Assembly (NCBI GenBank): GCA_023231475.1
Contig: JALJEE010001502.1
Location: forward strand, 1-33,002
Origin: Seison nebaliae
Lineage: Eukaryota > Rotifera > Pararotatoria > Seisonacea > Seisonidae
Reading direction: 5' to 3'
Length of the DNA: 33,002 bases
In this document: piece after piece, positions 22,771 to 32,965 of the stretch
Layout of the letters: every line of letters starts with the position of its first letter
Position numbering within the stretch: the first letter of the stretch is position 1
Notes under the pieces: generated by a model
The model's input: the letters and a program-made list of their open reading frames with translations, nothing else
Told to the model about the DNA's origin: nothing
The model's database searches: none
Position numbers and translations under genes: made by a program

Positions 22771-23280
22771 AAACGAGACGAAAGTAATATCGGTAGTTAT
22801 CAGTATCGTAAGATCGTTTATATTTGGAAAGTATTTATGTCATAAAGATGTAACGGGATCGGACGTAATATTCGAAGAAAAGTTGCTCAATGGAATCCGT
22901 ATAGAGATATCATTCTCAGTTTCAGCGGTCGAATCGTTGATAAGTTCGATGCATCAGTAGCCGAAAAATTATTGGTGAAAAAAGTCCGAAAGTCGTTCAA
23001 TATTTTTAGGTCAGTCAGTTCGGAGAAATCTTTCCATTTCTTTACATTGCAGCTGAATTATATCCAACGCCAATTATTTTCTATATTTTTTTTTCTTTTC
23101 TTCCATATTTTTTTTCATTCCATATTTTTTTTCATTCCATATAAAGAATTATTTGTTATGGGCTGTTATTTAGATATTATACCAAAAATGTTAAATGTAT
23201 GTATGAAGAATAAAATGAAATGAAACCAATTATATTCCGGATCGTTTATTTTATATTTTTACTTTGTTTTCTTTGGAGCG
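22771..23280. other. Spacer between LINE remnant and membrane-protein gene
   Basis: No gene recognised. The part up to about 23.0 kb has the same mixed composition as the LINE remnant and may be its 5' portion. From 23060 it turns into T-rich sequence with a repeated TTTTTTTCATTCCATA motif. Confidence 0.4.
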
Positions 23281-25336
23281 ATGTTCCAGATAAAATCACT
23301 TAAGATAACTATATTAACAAACATTATTACTCTACTAATTCTTCCACTAACTAATTTAATTGATGGAGCAGTAATTTCTGGTCTGTTAGAAACGCACGCG
23401 GCTCTTTGTAAGGACGTCGCACCCCAAGGATTCCATTTTGACATGATTCATGCGTGTACTGACCGTTGGGCAAAAGAAAGATCTTTCATCTTTCAATATC
23501 CTGGTTTCAAATTTGTGATTTTGGAGAAAAATCAAATAAATTTTCTTATAGATAATAAAATTTTTCAAGTAGTTAATGAAGATATTATGACAGGAAAAGT
23601 ACAGTCAAATATCGATATAATTTTACCCAGGACAGGAATTAAATTACCAAATAAAGGAACTATGAAAGTTATTAACATAAATACCATTTTTCTAATGTGG
23701 TCATTCTAGGAGGTCGGATGCCATAATTGTCGAAAATGTTATATTTGGTTGTATGCCGATGGCTTTTTTATAAGTTTAAGGTTAAAAATTATTGAAATTT
23801 TAGATTCACAAAGATTAACTCGAGAGAATTAACAAAGTTCTCCTGTTTAGTTCCGTTTGATAGTTCTATCAGATTAGATTAACTAAATTTAATAAGTCAT
23901 TCAAAGCAAAGAAATTGATATAATTATAATCAGAGTATTATTTTTTAATATTCATATAATGAATTTGTTTAACATATAGTTTTGAAATATAATTTTTACT
24001 CAAAATCCTTTTATCAGATGTTTAGATCGAAGAATACAGAGTACATGCGTAGTTAGCCTATATTAAGCTTATGAAAATTTATTTTTTTTAGACGATTAAT
24101 ACGGCGAAGCAGAGACCTAAGGCGATAAAAGAGTATGACAAAAGTCGGGTAAAAAGAAAGACTATCGTTCTATGCAATGAAGGAACAAGCTTTATAAGCT
24201 ATGTTGAACCTGAAAATATCACTGTTACAGGTTCATCTATTTCTCATCACAAATTCACATAGAGTTGGATATATTCAATTTAGATAGGAAATTTACAAGG
24301 TCATTTAACAGATAAAGATGCTTACCTTGTGAATTGAATGTAATGTCCTTCAGTGGACCATCATTGTAATAATTTATTATTCGTAATATGACTCTTAATT
24401 TCTTATTTTAATTAACTCATTTATTGAATTTTTTTGTATTCATATAGTTACATCACCTACGATGAGAACTACAGCTCTATTACGTAGAAGGATTAGAAGT
24501 TAATAAATTTTGTTTACAGTAAAAAAGTGTAATTAAACTAAACAACTAAATTATTACTCATAATATACATTTAATAATATGGATCAGACTGAAGAATGTT
24601 CATTAATCAATTTATTATTTTCTCTATTTATATTTTCGTTTGGAATCAATATCAGAAATAGAAAAACAAAAAATAAGAAAAAGAATATTTTTCATCGCAA
24701 AAACGTCGAAAGTGGAGAATATAAAGAAGGACTTTATGAGACGTGGATCAACAAGTTTATTAAGAAAGAAGCAGATATGTCAAAATAAGATGGAATTTAA
24801 TGTTCTAAATTTTTTGTATATTAAAAATTAAAATTTTTTCTTCAAACAAGAATTTTACAGATATCAATGATTTTAAATGGCATGTTGAATCAACAAAGTT
24901 CATTAATGGTAGTGCCGACGACAAGTATATATTATGTGAAGTTGAATTGTCAACGAGTATAATAGTTAGATTAGGATAAATCATGATTCAACTTAATAGT
25001 TTAGTAATAGGTTGAAGATGAGGAGTCCTTGAAATTGGCATTACAACCAACAACTACTTTTGTTGGTTTTAAAGATTCAATCGAATTAACAAATATTTCC
25101 GAAAGTTTATTAAGAGAAATTATTAGGCTATTTAAACTATTTTGTTTATAACAACCGTTTAAACAGAACTCTATGGAATGACTAACAACAAGCAAAGTTT
25201 TACGGCGTTGAAAACTATTATTACGGTGTCAGTAATTTTATTCATAGTCCTCATAATATTGATAGTTGTACGTGTTAAATATCGAACACCGAAAAAGAAG
25301 ATTACTCTGAAGTTCATCATAATTATAACTAAATAA
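23281..25336 (+). CDS. Unrecognised multi-exon gene, probable single-pass membrane protein
   Basis: Exon 1 (23281-23667, ATG start) encodes a signal-peptide-like TILTNIITLLILPL followed by a lumenal region with CKDVAPQGF and ACTDRW. A 42-bp GTT...TAG intron leads in phase to 23710-23780 (GCHNCRKCYIWLYADGF). Further coding-like blocks are about 24018-24048, 24092-24230 (with a basic SRVKRK string), 24440-24500, 24660-24760, 24860-24961 (DINDFKWHVESTKF, KYILCEVEL), 25008-25101 (VEDEESLKLALQ) and 25164-25336. The last holds a hydrophobic helix TIITVSVILFIVLIILIVV followed by a basic tail. The layout is that of a secreted or type I membrane protein. The chain between 24230 and 24860 has more than one in-phase solution, so I give no single protein. 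I recognise no family; blocks with Cys and an N-glycosylation sequon (NGS, NIS) fit a lumenal location. Confidence 0.5.
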
Positions 25337-26688
25337 TTAACAGTTTTAATCATCAATTAGATTATCTATTAATAATCAAACGATGGTAGAACCGCATTCA
25401 GCTTCAACCGAGATAACAACAATGGTAGACACAGCTAAAATATAATCCTATGCGTAATTATCTCATAATTCTATTCTTGTTATTTATATTATTATATGGT
25501 ATACTATATATTATATGTATTATCTAAATAATTACAAGTTCCCAAAATAACAGAAGGGTCAAATAGAAACTTTATCTTTTTAATATCGTAACTCTAATAA
25601 TCATTGACGACAAATTCTGTTCTATAGGGAACTAAAACTAAAAATTAAAAAAAATAATTTTTTTGTTTATGTAAAGATTATAATTTAAAGTTTTCCTTTT
25701 TAGTTGTCAAATATTTTGATTCGTCATGATTATATAAATATAAATAAGTACTATTCTTGCTATACTATAAAGGTATCTGAACAAGGTATACTTGAGGTAT
25801 CTGAAAGTAGTTGACTCGGTTTCCCGATCGGCCCTTCCAGTTCCAAGGTATACACAATGTGAGAGCTTCTCGTCGCCTCTCCAATTTTTTTGCCGATATT
25901 ATTCATTTGAATTCCCATCTTCTCTCGACGAGTCGTTATCACTGATATCCAATTTTTTTATTAGTGATCTGGTTCCCGAATCACTCAAGGAGTACATTGA
26001 TCTCGGTAGGAACTTTATTTTAAATAACTCCTTTTTAAGGAGTTATCTCTTTTTCTATATAATTTGCCCCGTGGAGATTTGGTATGATTAATAAAAAAAT
26101 AAATAAATAAATATTATATTCATCTTTTCAAAAGAATGAGAACTTTTGAATGTATAGTATATAGTAGTTACTAACTAACTAATTAACTAACTAGAGTAAG
26201 TCAAACTTATACGATAGTATGGTTTAACAAATAATATTGAAAAATTAAGGTCAGATGATGAATCAAGAGAAATAACAGGAATATTTTAGAAATTAGCCTT
26301 GAAATATTTCAATGAAAAAGAAGTTTTGTTCGACTTATACATAATATGTAATAGATAAACATCTTATAGATTATTTATAAACAATTTGAGCAATTAACTA
26401 CAGTTAATAAAAGTAACTTGATAGTTTTATAATAATTATAAGAATGAAAAAAATTGTGAAATGAAGAAAAGAATGATGTCATTAGTTGAAGCTTTTCTAA
26501 TGACAATTAGCAAATCGGATATTGAAGAATATTTGGAAAAATATTTTGTTTTGAAATAAAAGTTTAAAGAAAAATCCTTTAATTTTCCATATTGTTGATG
26601 GTGAAGAATTAATAAGAGTTGCATTTCATAATCTAATATCGAAAAATTGAGCGATAAATTTCTTGAATTTCATTCATTTGATATTTGA
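25337..26688. other. AT-rich spacer with a coding-like island
   Basis: Apart from the island at 25790-26093, I see only AT-rich DNA and a short CTAACTAA-type tandem run near 26166-26195. Just before spastin, 26461-26559 has an ATG frame of 32 codons (MKKRMMSLVEAFLMTISK...) and 26560-26650 continues in another frame with coding-like sequence (PLIFHIVDGEELIRV). This could be a decayed or unplaced exon. I cannot assign it. Confidence 0.4.
25790..26093 (+). other. Coding-like open frame without a start codon
   Basis: About 100 codons, noticeably richer in G+C than the flanks, reading ALPVPRYTQC, FFCRYYSFEFPSS, SLSLISNFF and DLVPESLKEYIDLGRNF before a stop. There is no ATG at the front, so it is either an exon whose partners I cannot find or a fragment of a mobile element. 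The order RYY, then L--F--F suggests only a loose likeness to the LINE C-terminal frame at 8.2-8.5 kb. Function unknown. Confidence 0.3.
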
Positions 26689-28008
26689 ATGATGGAAGAG
26701 AATGACAAATATCAGAAAGTTTATAAATCGTTGAAAGAGAGTCATCACAAAGCTTATGAGACTATATTGAAAGCGATCGAATTAGATGAAGATGTAAATA
26801 GAAGAGAAAAGAATTTAGTGAGAATTATCAATTTATATCAAAAAGGAATTGACGAATTAAACTCATCAATTACTCGATATCCGTCGACAGTTTGTAATGA
26901 AAAGGGAAAGAAAATGAGAACAAAAATGACTTCGCTAATTCATTCATCAAAGTTGCGATTGGGAGATTTGAAAAAAAAGATTTCTGTTTCAAAAGTGAAG
27001 AAAATTGATACGAAACAAGTGATTAATGGAAAAAAGAATGTGAAGGTTGATGAAAAGAAAAACAATATGAAAAATGATGAAAAGAAACAGAATGCAGAAA
27101 AGTTAAAGAAGATTGACAAGGAGTTAGTCAGTCGAATTTTAGATGAAGTTTTGGATAATTCCTGTGACGTTTCATTTGATGATATTGCTGGATTATCAAA
27201 TGTGAAGAATGCAATGAAAGAATCAATTTTATTACCATTAGTCAATCCATCACTCTTTAGTGGAATCAGATCACCAGCTCGTGGAATATTATTATTTGGA
27301 CCACCAGGAAATGGTAAAAGTTACGTAGCGAAAGCGATTCAAACCGAATCAAAAAATGACGTAAATTTCTTTGCTGTCAGTGCATCGACATTAATGTCGA
27401 AATATGTCGGTGAAACTGAGAAATTGGTGAAAGCGTTATTTGTAGCTGCTCGAGAATTACAACCGTCAATCATTTTTTTTGATGAAATCGATTCAGTTCT
27501 TTGTGAACGCAGTGACAAAGATAATGAAGTATCGAGACGATTGAAAACGGAATTCCTTTTACAAGTCGATGGAATACAAGCAGCCGGATCAGACGCCGTT
27601 ATTTTAATAGCAGCAACCAATCGTCCATTCGATTTAGATGAAGCAATGTTGAGAAGATTTCAAAGAAGATTTTATGTGCCACTTCCTGATATAAATGGTC
27701 GTGAAACAATCATAAGAAATTTGTTAGATAAAGAATTGAGGAAAAATTCATTATCATCATCCGATATTCATTGGATTGCTATGAAAACTGAAAATTTTTC
27801 AGCTTCCGATTTAACCGAACTAATTAAAGAAGCGGCAATGCAACCGATTAGAGAATTATCTTATGATACTTTAGTGAAAATCGATGTAAACAAATTGAGA
27901 ATGATTGGAATTCGAGATTTTCAGAATGCTTTATCTCATACACATCCATCAATCAATCCAGACAATCTGAAACGACTAGAAACATGGGCGAAACAATATA
28001 GTTCTTAA
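26689..28008 (+). CDS. SPAST: Spastin-like microtubule-severing AAA ATPase
   Basis: A single exon of 439 residues. Residues 1-90 resemble the MIT domain of spastin (AYETILKAIELDED, LYQKGIDEL). A Lys-rich linker (about 95-145) corresponds to the microtubule-binding region. The AAA module follows: FDDIAGLSNVK, Walker A GPPGNGKS (204-211), pore loop KYVGE (about 238-242), ELQPSIIFFDEID with Walker B (265-266), SRRLKTEFLLQVDG, sensor AATNRP and the arginine-rich LRRFQRRFYVPLP. The C-terminus (IGIRDFQNALSHTHPSINP...W) matches spastin and not katanin or VPS4. Family members form hexamers that sever microtubules by pulling tubulin tails. The ER-inserting N-terminal hairpin of long spastin is absent, so this is the soluble form. 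Intronless, unlike most neighbours. Converges on the galactosyltransferase-like gene. Confidence 0.93.
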   Translation: MMEENDKYQKVYKSLKESHHKAYETILKAIELDEDVNRREKNLVRIINLYQKGIDELNSSITRYPSTVCNEKGKKMRTKMTSLIHSSKLRLGDLKKKISVSKVKKIDTKQVINGKKNVKVDEKKNNMKNDEKKQNAEKLKKIDKELVSRILDEVLDNSCDVSFDDIAGLSNVKNAMKESILLPLVNPSLFSGIRSPARGILLFGPPGNGKSYVAKAIQTESKNDVNFFAVSASTLMSKYVGETEKLVKALFVAARELQPSIIFFDEIDSVLCERSDKDNEVSRRLKTEFLLQVDGIQAAGSDAVILIAATNRPFDLDEAMLRRFQRRFYVPLPDINGRETIIRNLLDKELRKNSLSSSDIHWIAMKTENFSASDLTELIKEAAMQPIRELSYDTLVKIDVNKLRMIGIRDFQNALSHTHPSINPDNLKRLETWAKQYSS

Positions 28009-28387
28009 ATTCTCAAATTTTCCGACTTTATATTCTTTCGAAATTTTACAAATAATTTCATATTTTCTTCTAAATCTTTCCTTCCATTAGGAAACTCAAA
28101 AATTATTTTGCAACTCAAATTTTCCTCTTATTATTCTGTGTCTTTTTTATGTTTAATCCAATAGACTTTCTTTAACAAATATTGGGAATTTCTTGAAGAA
28201 ATTTATTTACAGAAGATTAAAATCGAAAATCATATAATTAAGAATTGTAAAAAATGAAATTTCAGTTGTGAATAGTTGGAACAATATGAAAAAAGAATAT
28301 TAATAATTCAAAAATTATCTGTTGATTATGAAAATAAAGAATGATAAAAGTATTTTGAAAAAAGTAGATAATAATAATAAAGGGATA
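28009..28387. other. Convergent 3' spacer
   Basis: AT-rich spacer between two converging intronless genes, ending in a short ATAATAATAATAA run at 28368-28380. Nothing else is recognised. Confidence 0.5.
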
Positions 28388-30328
28388 TCAATTGAGAATA
28401 TTCGTCTCTTCGATAGATAAAAGATTGTCATTTTCAAGATTCATAAAATAATCATGAAATTGAAATAATCGATTAAATATATATAGTTTAACGAATACAT
28501 TATAATCGACTTTCTTTATAGTATTCATATCTTTTATTGGAATGTTTTCAATTTTTTTTAATATTTTTGAATTTAATTCTTTGGGTAACATCACTCGACG
28601 GTAGGTGGCTACAGGAAATTGATCAATTTCGATATTCTTATAATGTAAATGAGTTAGACCATCATTGATATTGGTGATGGCAGCCGAATAGAACATCATA
28701 CTTACTCGGTTACTATTTCGTGAGGATGACTGATGTCCCATCATATAATATGCCATGGATGATTTTATTCCATTCTCATAAAATTGCATGTTCGTCCAAA
28801 TCACATTCGATAATGTATGATTGGAAGAAATGATGGATGAAGGACGAAAAACACAAATGTTCTCCATAAATAAATTGAAACCAAGCACGTCATCTTCACC
28901 ACCCCAACCATAGAATTTATTGGGAAAACCGTTAGTAAGCATGAGAATTCGAGAATCGAGAGCTAGGACTCCTCCCACTAGGCCATTATAACTTTCAAGG
29001 AAATCCAAATTTTCGTTCATCAAATCACGTTTGTCATGGAAGTTAGATTTGTAGATATAACTACTATAATGTCGGACAGATTTCTTAATTTGTGCATATT
29101 TCAATCGTAATTGAATTCTGTTCAATTCCATGTTAAGATAATGGGAACTTTGTTCATCGTTCGAGAAATTCCGTTTATTTTTCCAATAGAACTCCAGTTT
29201 TTTCGAATTTAATTCATTTAGGAAGATTGATTTGAATTCATTCAACAAATTGAGTTCATTACATTTATAGAATAATGCCTCATTTAATGATAAGGGTAAC
29301 ATGTCGATATCATGTAAAATGAAACAACTGTTATCGATGATTAGACGTTTAAACGGATTGTTGAGATTATGGAATAACTCACAAATTTCTGAATCGTCAG
29401 AATGGAAAAATATTCGTTCAATTAAATTTTCATCGAAAGGATAAGAATAATTCATAAAAAGGAAATCCTTTTGACTAGCAGGCAAATATTCATCGATAAT
29501 CTCTCGATATTCTATTATATTTCGTTGATATCGACTTTTAATGAGACAGATGTTATGAATAATAATTTCTTTCATTTCCTCTTTGAATATCGTATTGTAT
29601 AATGAGGCTTTATTGAACGAATTGACTTTACTTCTTTCCTCCGATTCATTATTGTTATAATTCGTTTGATAATAATTGAAATCTGAATTCGATTTAGCGT
29701 ACGATTGGAAAGATTGTTCCATAAAACTGAATTTGAATGAATAGAAATCATCAATTTTACGATGCTCCTCTAGAAATTTCACCATAATAGGAAGAAACTT
29801 TCGGAAATTGTCCAAACGATTTCTATAAGTAACTATGATGGTTTTAATTGAAATAGAGAATATGTCTGCTGGATATTTTCCGAGAAGATCATAAATTTTA
29901 GGAGAAATATCAAGTCCATTCCATTGACATTTATTGCCACATGATATCGGTGATTCGTAAGGAAATTCAATTTTTGAAAACAGATTTCTGGGTAAATATT
30001 TATTATGCCAATTCTTTGGTACACTGTCGTCAGGGAAGAAGTTTGTTGGATACAATTGTTGTAAGTCATAAGTTATATAGACATTATCAAACGATCGTAC
30101 TTCTTGACAAATTCTCTCTGATTTCTTGGGGAAAGATAAATGAGAGATGCAAGACGCTCTGTTTGTAGAGGAATTTATATATTCTCCAGTTTCCGCATTG
30201 CAATGTAGTTCAAGTACATTCGTTAAACCTAAAGAATCTTTATGCCAATGATCAAAGAAGATGATGAGTACAATTAGCAGTGAAGTCACACATAAAATTT
30301 GGAGATGGTGTCTCGTTTTGTAACGCAT
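28388..30328 (-). CDS. Beta-1,4-galactosyltransferase-like Golgi enzyme, enlarged
   Basis: An uninterrupted 646-residue frame. Residues 10-26 form a signal anchor (ILCVTSLLIVLIIFF) after a short basic tail, giving a type II Golgi topology. GT7-family blocks in order are TIIVTYRNRLDNF (163-175), CFILHDIDMLPLS (335-347, where DID replaces the usual DVD metal site), GLVGGVLALDSR, GFPNKFYGWGGEDDVLG (467-483), MMGH (529-532, fitting the M-x-x-H metal ligand of the family) and DGLTHLHYKN (556-565). Known members transfer Gal, GalNAc or xylose to glycans. The usual length is 330-400 residues. The extra length sits in an insertion between the first two blocks (about 180-330), a second before GLVGG (about 350-445) and an extended C-terminus. 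Acceptor unknown. Intronless. Confidence 0.85.
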   Translation of the reverse strand: MRYKTRHHLQILCVTSLLIVLIIFFDHWHKDSLGLTNVLELHCNAETGEYINSSTNRASCISHLSFPKKSERICQEVRSFDNVYITYDLQQLYPTNFFPDDSVPKNWHNKYLPRNLFSKIEFPYESPISCGNKCQWNGLDISPKIYDLLGKYPADIFSISIKTIIVTYRNRLDNFRKFLPIMVKFLEEHRKIDDFYSFKFSFMEQSFQSYAKSNSDFNYYQTNYNNNESEERSKVNSFNKASLYNTIFKEEMKEIIIHNICLIKSRYQRNIIEYREIIDEYLPASQKDFLFMNYSYPFDENLIERIFFHSDDSEICELFHNLNNPFKRLIIDNSCFILHDIDMLPLSLNEALFYKCNELNLLNEFKSIFLNELNSKKLEFYWKNKRNFSNDEQSSHYLNMELNRIQLRLKYAQIKKSVRHYSSYIYKSNFHDKRDLMNENLDFLESYNGLVGGVLALDSRILMLTNGFPNKFYGWGGEDDVLGFNLFMENICVFRPSSIISSNHTLSNVIWTNMQFYENGIKSSMAYYMMGHQSSSRNSNRVSMMFYSAAITNINDGLTHLHYKNIEIDQFPVATYRRVMLPKELNSKILKKIENIPIKDMNTIKKVDYNVFVKLYIFNRLFQFHDYFMNLENDNLLSIEETNILN

Positions 30329-31150
30329 TCTTGAACGCCACTAAATATCTTCCATTTTCATTAATATTCGAAACTGGAAAGTACCCTCTTTACTCAAGTG
30401 TGACGAATAAAGCTTGATACTCTTCGTCAAAAAGGAACAGCTCGCGTAAAGTATTGATAGACCGTCTCTAAACCATGTAAAACTGAAGGAAAATCATTAG
30501 CGATTGAACAAGGTCTTGAGAAGAAAAGCAATATTATTTTTAATGTTATTGGGTCATAAAATTACATCTAGTTTCACAACAAATATCTAGAGCATAATTA
30601 TACATTTTTAATCGATTTATCATCGATATATATATATAATTTCATCGATTTATCTAATAAAACCTATTAAAAGAATAGAACTAAATAGACAAATATAGTT
30701 GTAATATTCTGATCACTTACTTAAAGTTTATTGGCTGTCCAGTTTGAGGAGAACCTTTTATATTTTTTTCTCAAAATTGGAAAATTCGGATTCGACCTCA
30801 CTCTTCTTTACACTTACTTTTACAGTTTATTCTATCGAATGATAGAGAGAGAAATAAATAAGGATTTGTCTTTTCTTTTACAACGAACGATACGGATAGA
30901 AAACAATCAGGTCAAGTTCCAGAATATGAAATCAAGAGTTAGAAGTAAAAAGGTTAGTCGATTGGAATCAAGGTGCACAAAATGTAGTTTGTTCTGACAA
31001 AAATTGTGGAATCGGGTTTTTAAAAACAACATATTTCTTGAAACGTATGTGTATTTACGTCAGTTTCTGAAACAGAGTTGGAGCAATTATGTTTAATTAT
31101 ATCATAGATTTAAAATAATTGAATGAGCAATTTACAATAGTTAGTTAGTA
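30329..31150. other. Upstream flank of the galactosyltransferase-like gene
   Basis: AT-rich sequence. An open frame at 30731-30997 (with an ATG at 30839 giving about 52 codons: MIEREINKDLSFLLQ, then a basic KSRVRSKKVSR) has weak coding character. A GTT donor at its end might make it an exon, but I found no partner. I do not annotate it as a gene. Confidence 0.4.
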
Positions 31151-31153
31151 ACA

Positions 31154-31370
31154 AATTACCAACATGCTTATGATAATTTTAAAAAACTATTTCCAGAACT
31201 ATCGTAACTATAAGTAAATTAATGTTAGCAGGAAAAATCTTAATTTATTTTTTCTGTTAGGAAAGATTGTAAAGGTAAGTTAAAATTTTTCCAGCGAACA
31301 TTGATTAACTTATAATTACGATAGTTCTGGAAATAGTTTTTCAAAATTATCATAAGCATGTTGGTAAGTT
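31154..31370. repeat. Long inverted repeat (arms about 87 bp, 41-bp loop)
   Basis: The left arm (31154-31240) begins AAATTACCAACATGCTTATG. The right arm (31282-31370) ends CATAAGCATGTTGGTAAGTT and is its reverse complement with only a handful of mismatches. For example ATAATTTTAAAAAACTATTT pairs with AAATAGTTTTTCAAAATTAT. The outer 60 bp are nearly perfect. A transcript would fold into a long hairpin. It could be a fold-back or MITE-like element or a hairpin RNA locus. I see no clear target-site duplication. Confidence 0.88.
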
Positions 31371-31695
31371 TATATGATTCATAAGTTTATCTATCTAACC
31401 AAACAATGTAATAGTTAGATATGTTATTCCATTTAATCGCCCATCCTTACTTTGATAATTCTTTGACAAAAGTTTTATTTCAGTTGATTATAGTTTCTGA
31501 AACGTAAATATTATACCTGTTCCTTCGTTCAGTGTTAGAAAAAATGGTTCGCAATTAAAAAACACAAATGAATCGTTTCCGAGAAGGCGAAAAAAAGAAA
31601 ATGATTGTGTGCTAAGATTAAAAATGAGAAAGTGAATGGATTAGTGATTAAATTTGAAGTCTTAACTTTGCCTTTTTTTATAGAAATAATTATTT
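31371..31695. other. Spacer after the inverted repeat
   Basis: AT-rich sequence without recognisable features. Confidence 0.4.
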
Positions 31696-32350
31696 ATTAT
31701 TATTATTTATTAGGGAAATTCCCGTCAGGATAAATTTGAAAAATAGATAAAAAATTTCTTGAGATAAATGTATCTTCGTCAACGTCGATCAATCGGTGTA
31801 ATTCGGTAAGTGTATTAGGTATCCCAATCGATTGGTATAGACTCTGAGGGATCGTAAGAAAAAATGAAATTTCTGAAATCTTGGAGAAGAATATCGCGAG
31901 ATAAATCGTAGTATCGAGTTGTATGACAAAAGACTGAGCGATATCGAAAATGAAAATGGTTGGAAATGTATGAAGTGTAGAAGTTCGATTCCGAAATTTT
32001 GTCGATAAGAGTAAAAACGCGACGACAAAAGAGAATCGGCAGAGGCAAGAGACCAACTGTTGCGAAAAACAGAGAACGGTTACATCTGTGAAAACAATCG
32101 ATTAATCTCCTGATAAGAAGATAGTATGCACGGTCGATCTCCAAGAATGAACGTTAAGTACATAAAAATATGGTATCCAGAGAACATAATGGAAGAAGCA
32201 TACTCTTAACATTTAGAAGCATTTATAGATACACCTCGTTGTGTAAGAAGTGATGAGAGAGATCGATACGATTATTTTAGATGACGGAGAGAACGATCTA
32301 CAATCACGATGTCATGTGCGTAGGCTATGACATGTGGGAACGATGTGATT
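31695..32350 (-). mobile_element. LINE remnant: RT palm and thumb plus C-terminal part
   Basis: Reading the minus strand from 32350, VIAYAHDIVIVDRSL carries the reverse-transcriptase active-site block (family form YADD, here YAHD). LSSLLTQRGVSINASKC follows, matching the thumb-proximal pattern L--LL---G--IN--K of non-LTR RTs. Downstream, at about 32.1-31.8 kb, CFHRCNRSLFFATV and LPLPILFCRR match the plus-strand remnant at 8.1-8.6 kb. The segment ends near 31.7 kb at an AATAAATAATAATAAATAATT stretch, which could be a simple-repeat tail of the RTE/I type. The frame is broken in several places and the 5' part is missing. It is a typical 5'-truncated dead copy. Confidence 0.65.
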
Positions 32351-32545
32351 CCTTAAAAATAACAATCTTCTTTTCACTAAAATAATTTAAAATTCTTAAT
32401 TTCAAAACTATATTTCTCAGTTATATTCTTTTTATGATTAGTTATTAATAATCATTAATTAATTATTAATAATATAATAGGTCCCTTCGAGTCTTAAATT
32501 CGACTTATTACGTCAAGATGATGTGATCATGAAACAGGACAGTAA
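32351..32545. other. AT-rich spacer
   Basis: Contains the short palindromic run TAATCATTAATTAATTATTAATAAT near 32447-32471 and no gene. Confidence 0.35.
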
Positions 32546-32800
32546 AAACTTAATAGTTTAAACTATTTCGTTTAAACTATAGAATTGACTATCAAGTAAA
32601 AGTTTAAACTTACAAGGGAACTATTTGGTTTTACAATTTTTTTTTACAATTGTTTGTTTAAACTAAAATAAGTGACGTCAAAATAGTTTAACTTATCTGT
32701 TAGTTTAAACTAAAATGATCTAAATGAAAATAGTTTAAACTAAGTTAAAACTTATCTGATCAAACTCAAAATAGTTTAAACTAGGTTTAAACTAAAAGAA
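32546..32800. repeat. Cluster of eight GTTTAAAC palindromes
   Basis: Exact GTTTAAAC occurs at 32556, 32570, 32602, 32656, 32703, 32733, 32774 and 32785, usually inside TAGTTTAAACTA, with further near-copies (TAGTTTAACTTA, AAGTTAAAACTT). Spacing is irregular, so it is not a simple tandem repeat. The perfect two-fold symmetry suggests either a degenerate satellite or a cluster of binding sites for a dimeric factor. Confidence 0.8.
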
Positions 32801-32835
32801 CTTAAATTAAATTGTTTTGGACAATATCAGGACAG

Positions 32836-32965
32836 ATGACGATCCAGACAAAAAACCATTGGAAAGAATAATAAATGGAACAAATAAAAATGAAACAAAG
32901 TGCAATTATCGTCCGATGAAAAACGATCGGAAAGAATAATAAAAGGAATAAACTTTAATATATTT
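32836..32965. repeat. Two-copy direct repeat, about 45 bp
   Basis: AAACCATTGGAAAGAATAAT at about 32855 and AAACGATCGGAAAGAATAAT at about 32921 are followed by similar A-rich sequence. They are preceded by the similar GATGACGATCC and ATTATCGTCCGATG. This gives a degenerate direct repeat with a period of about 66-67 bp. It continues to near the window end, so more units may lie beyond it. Confidence 0.5.
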
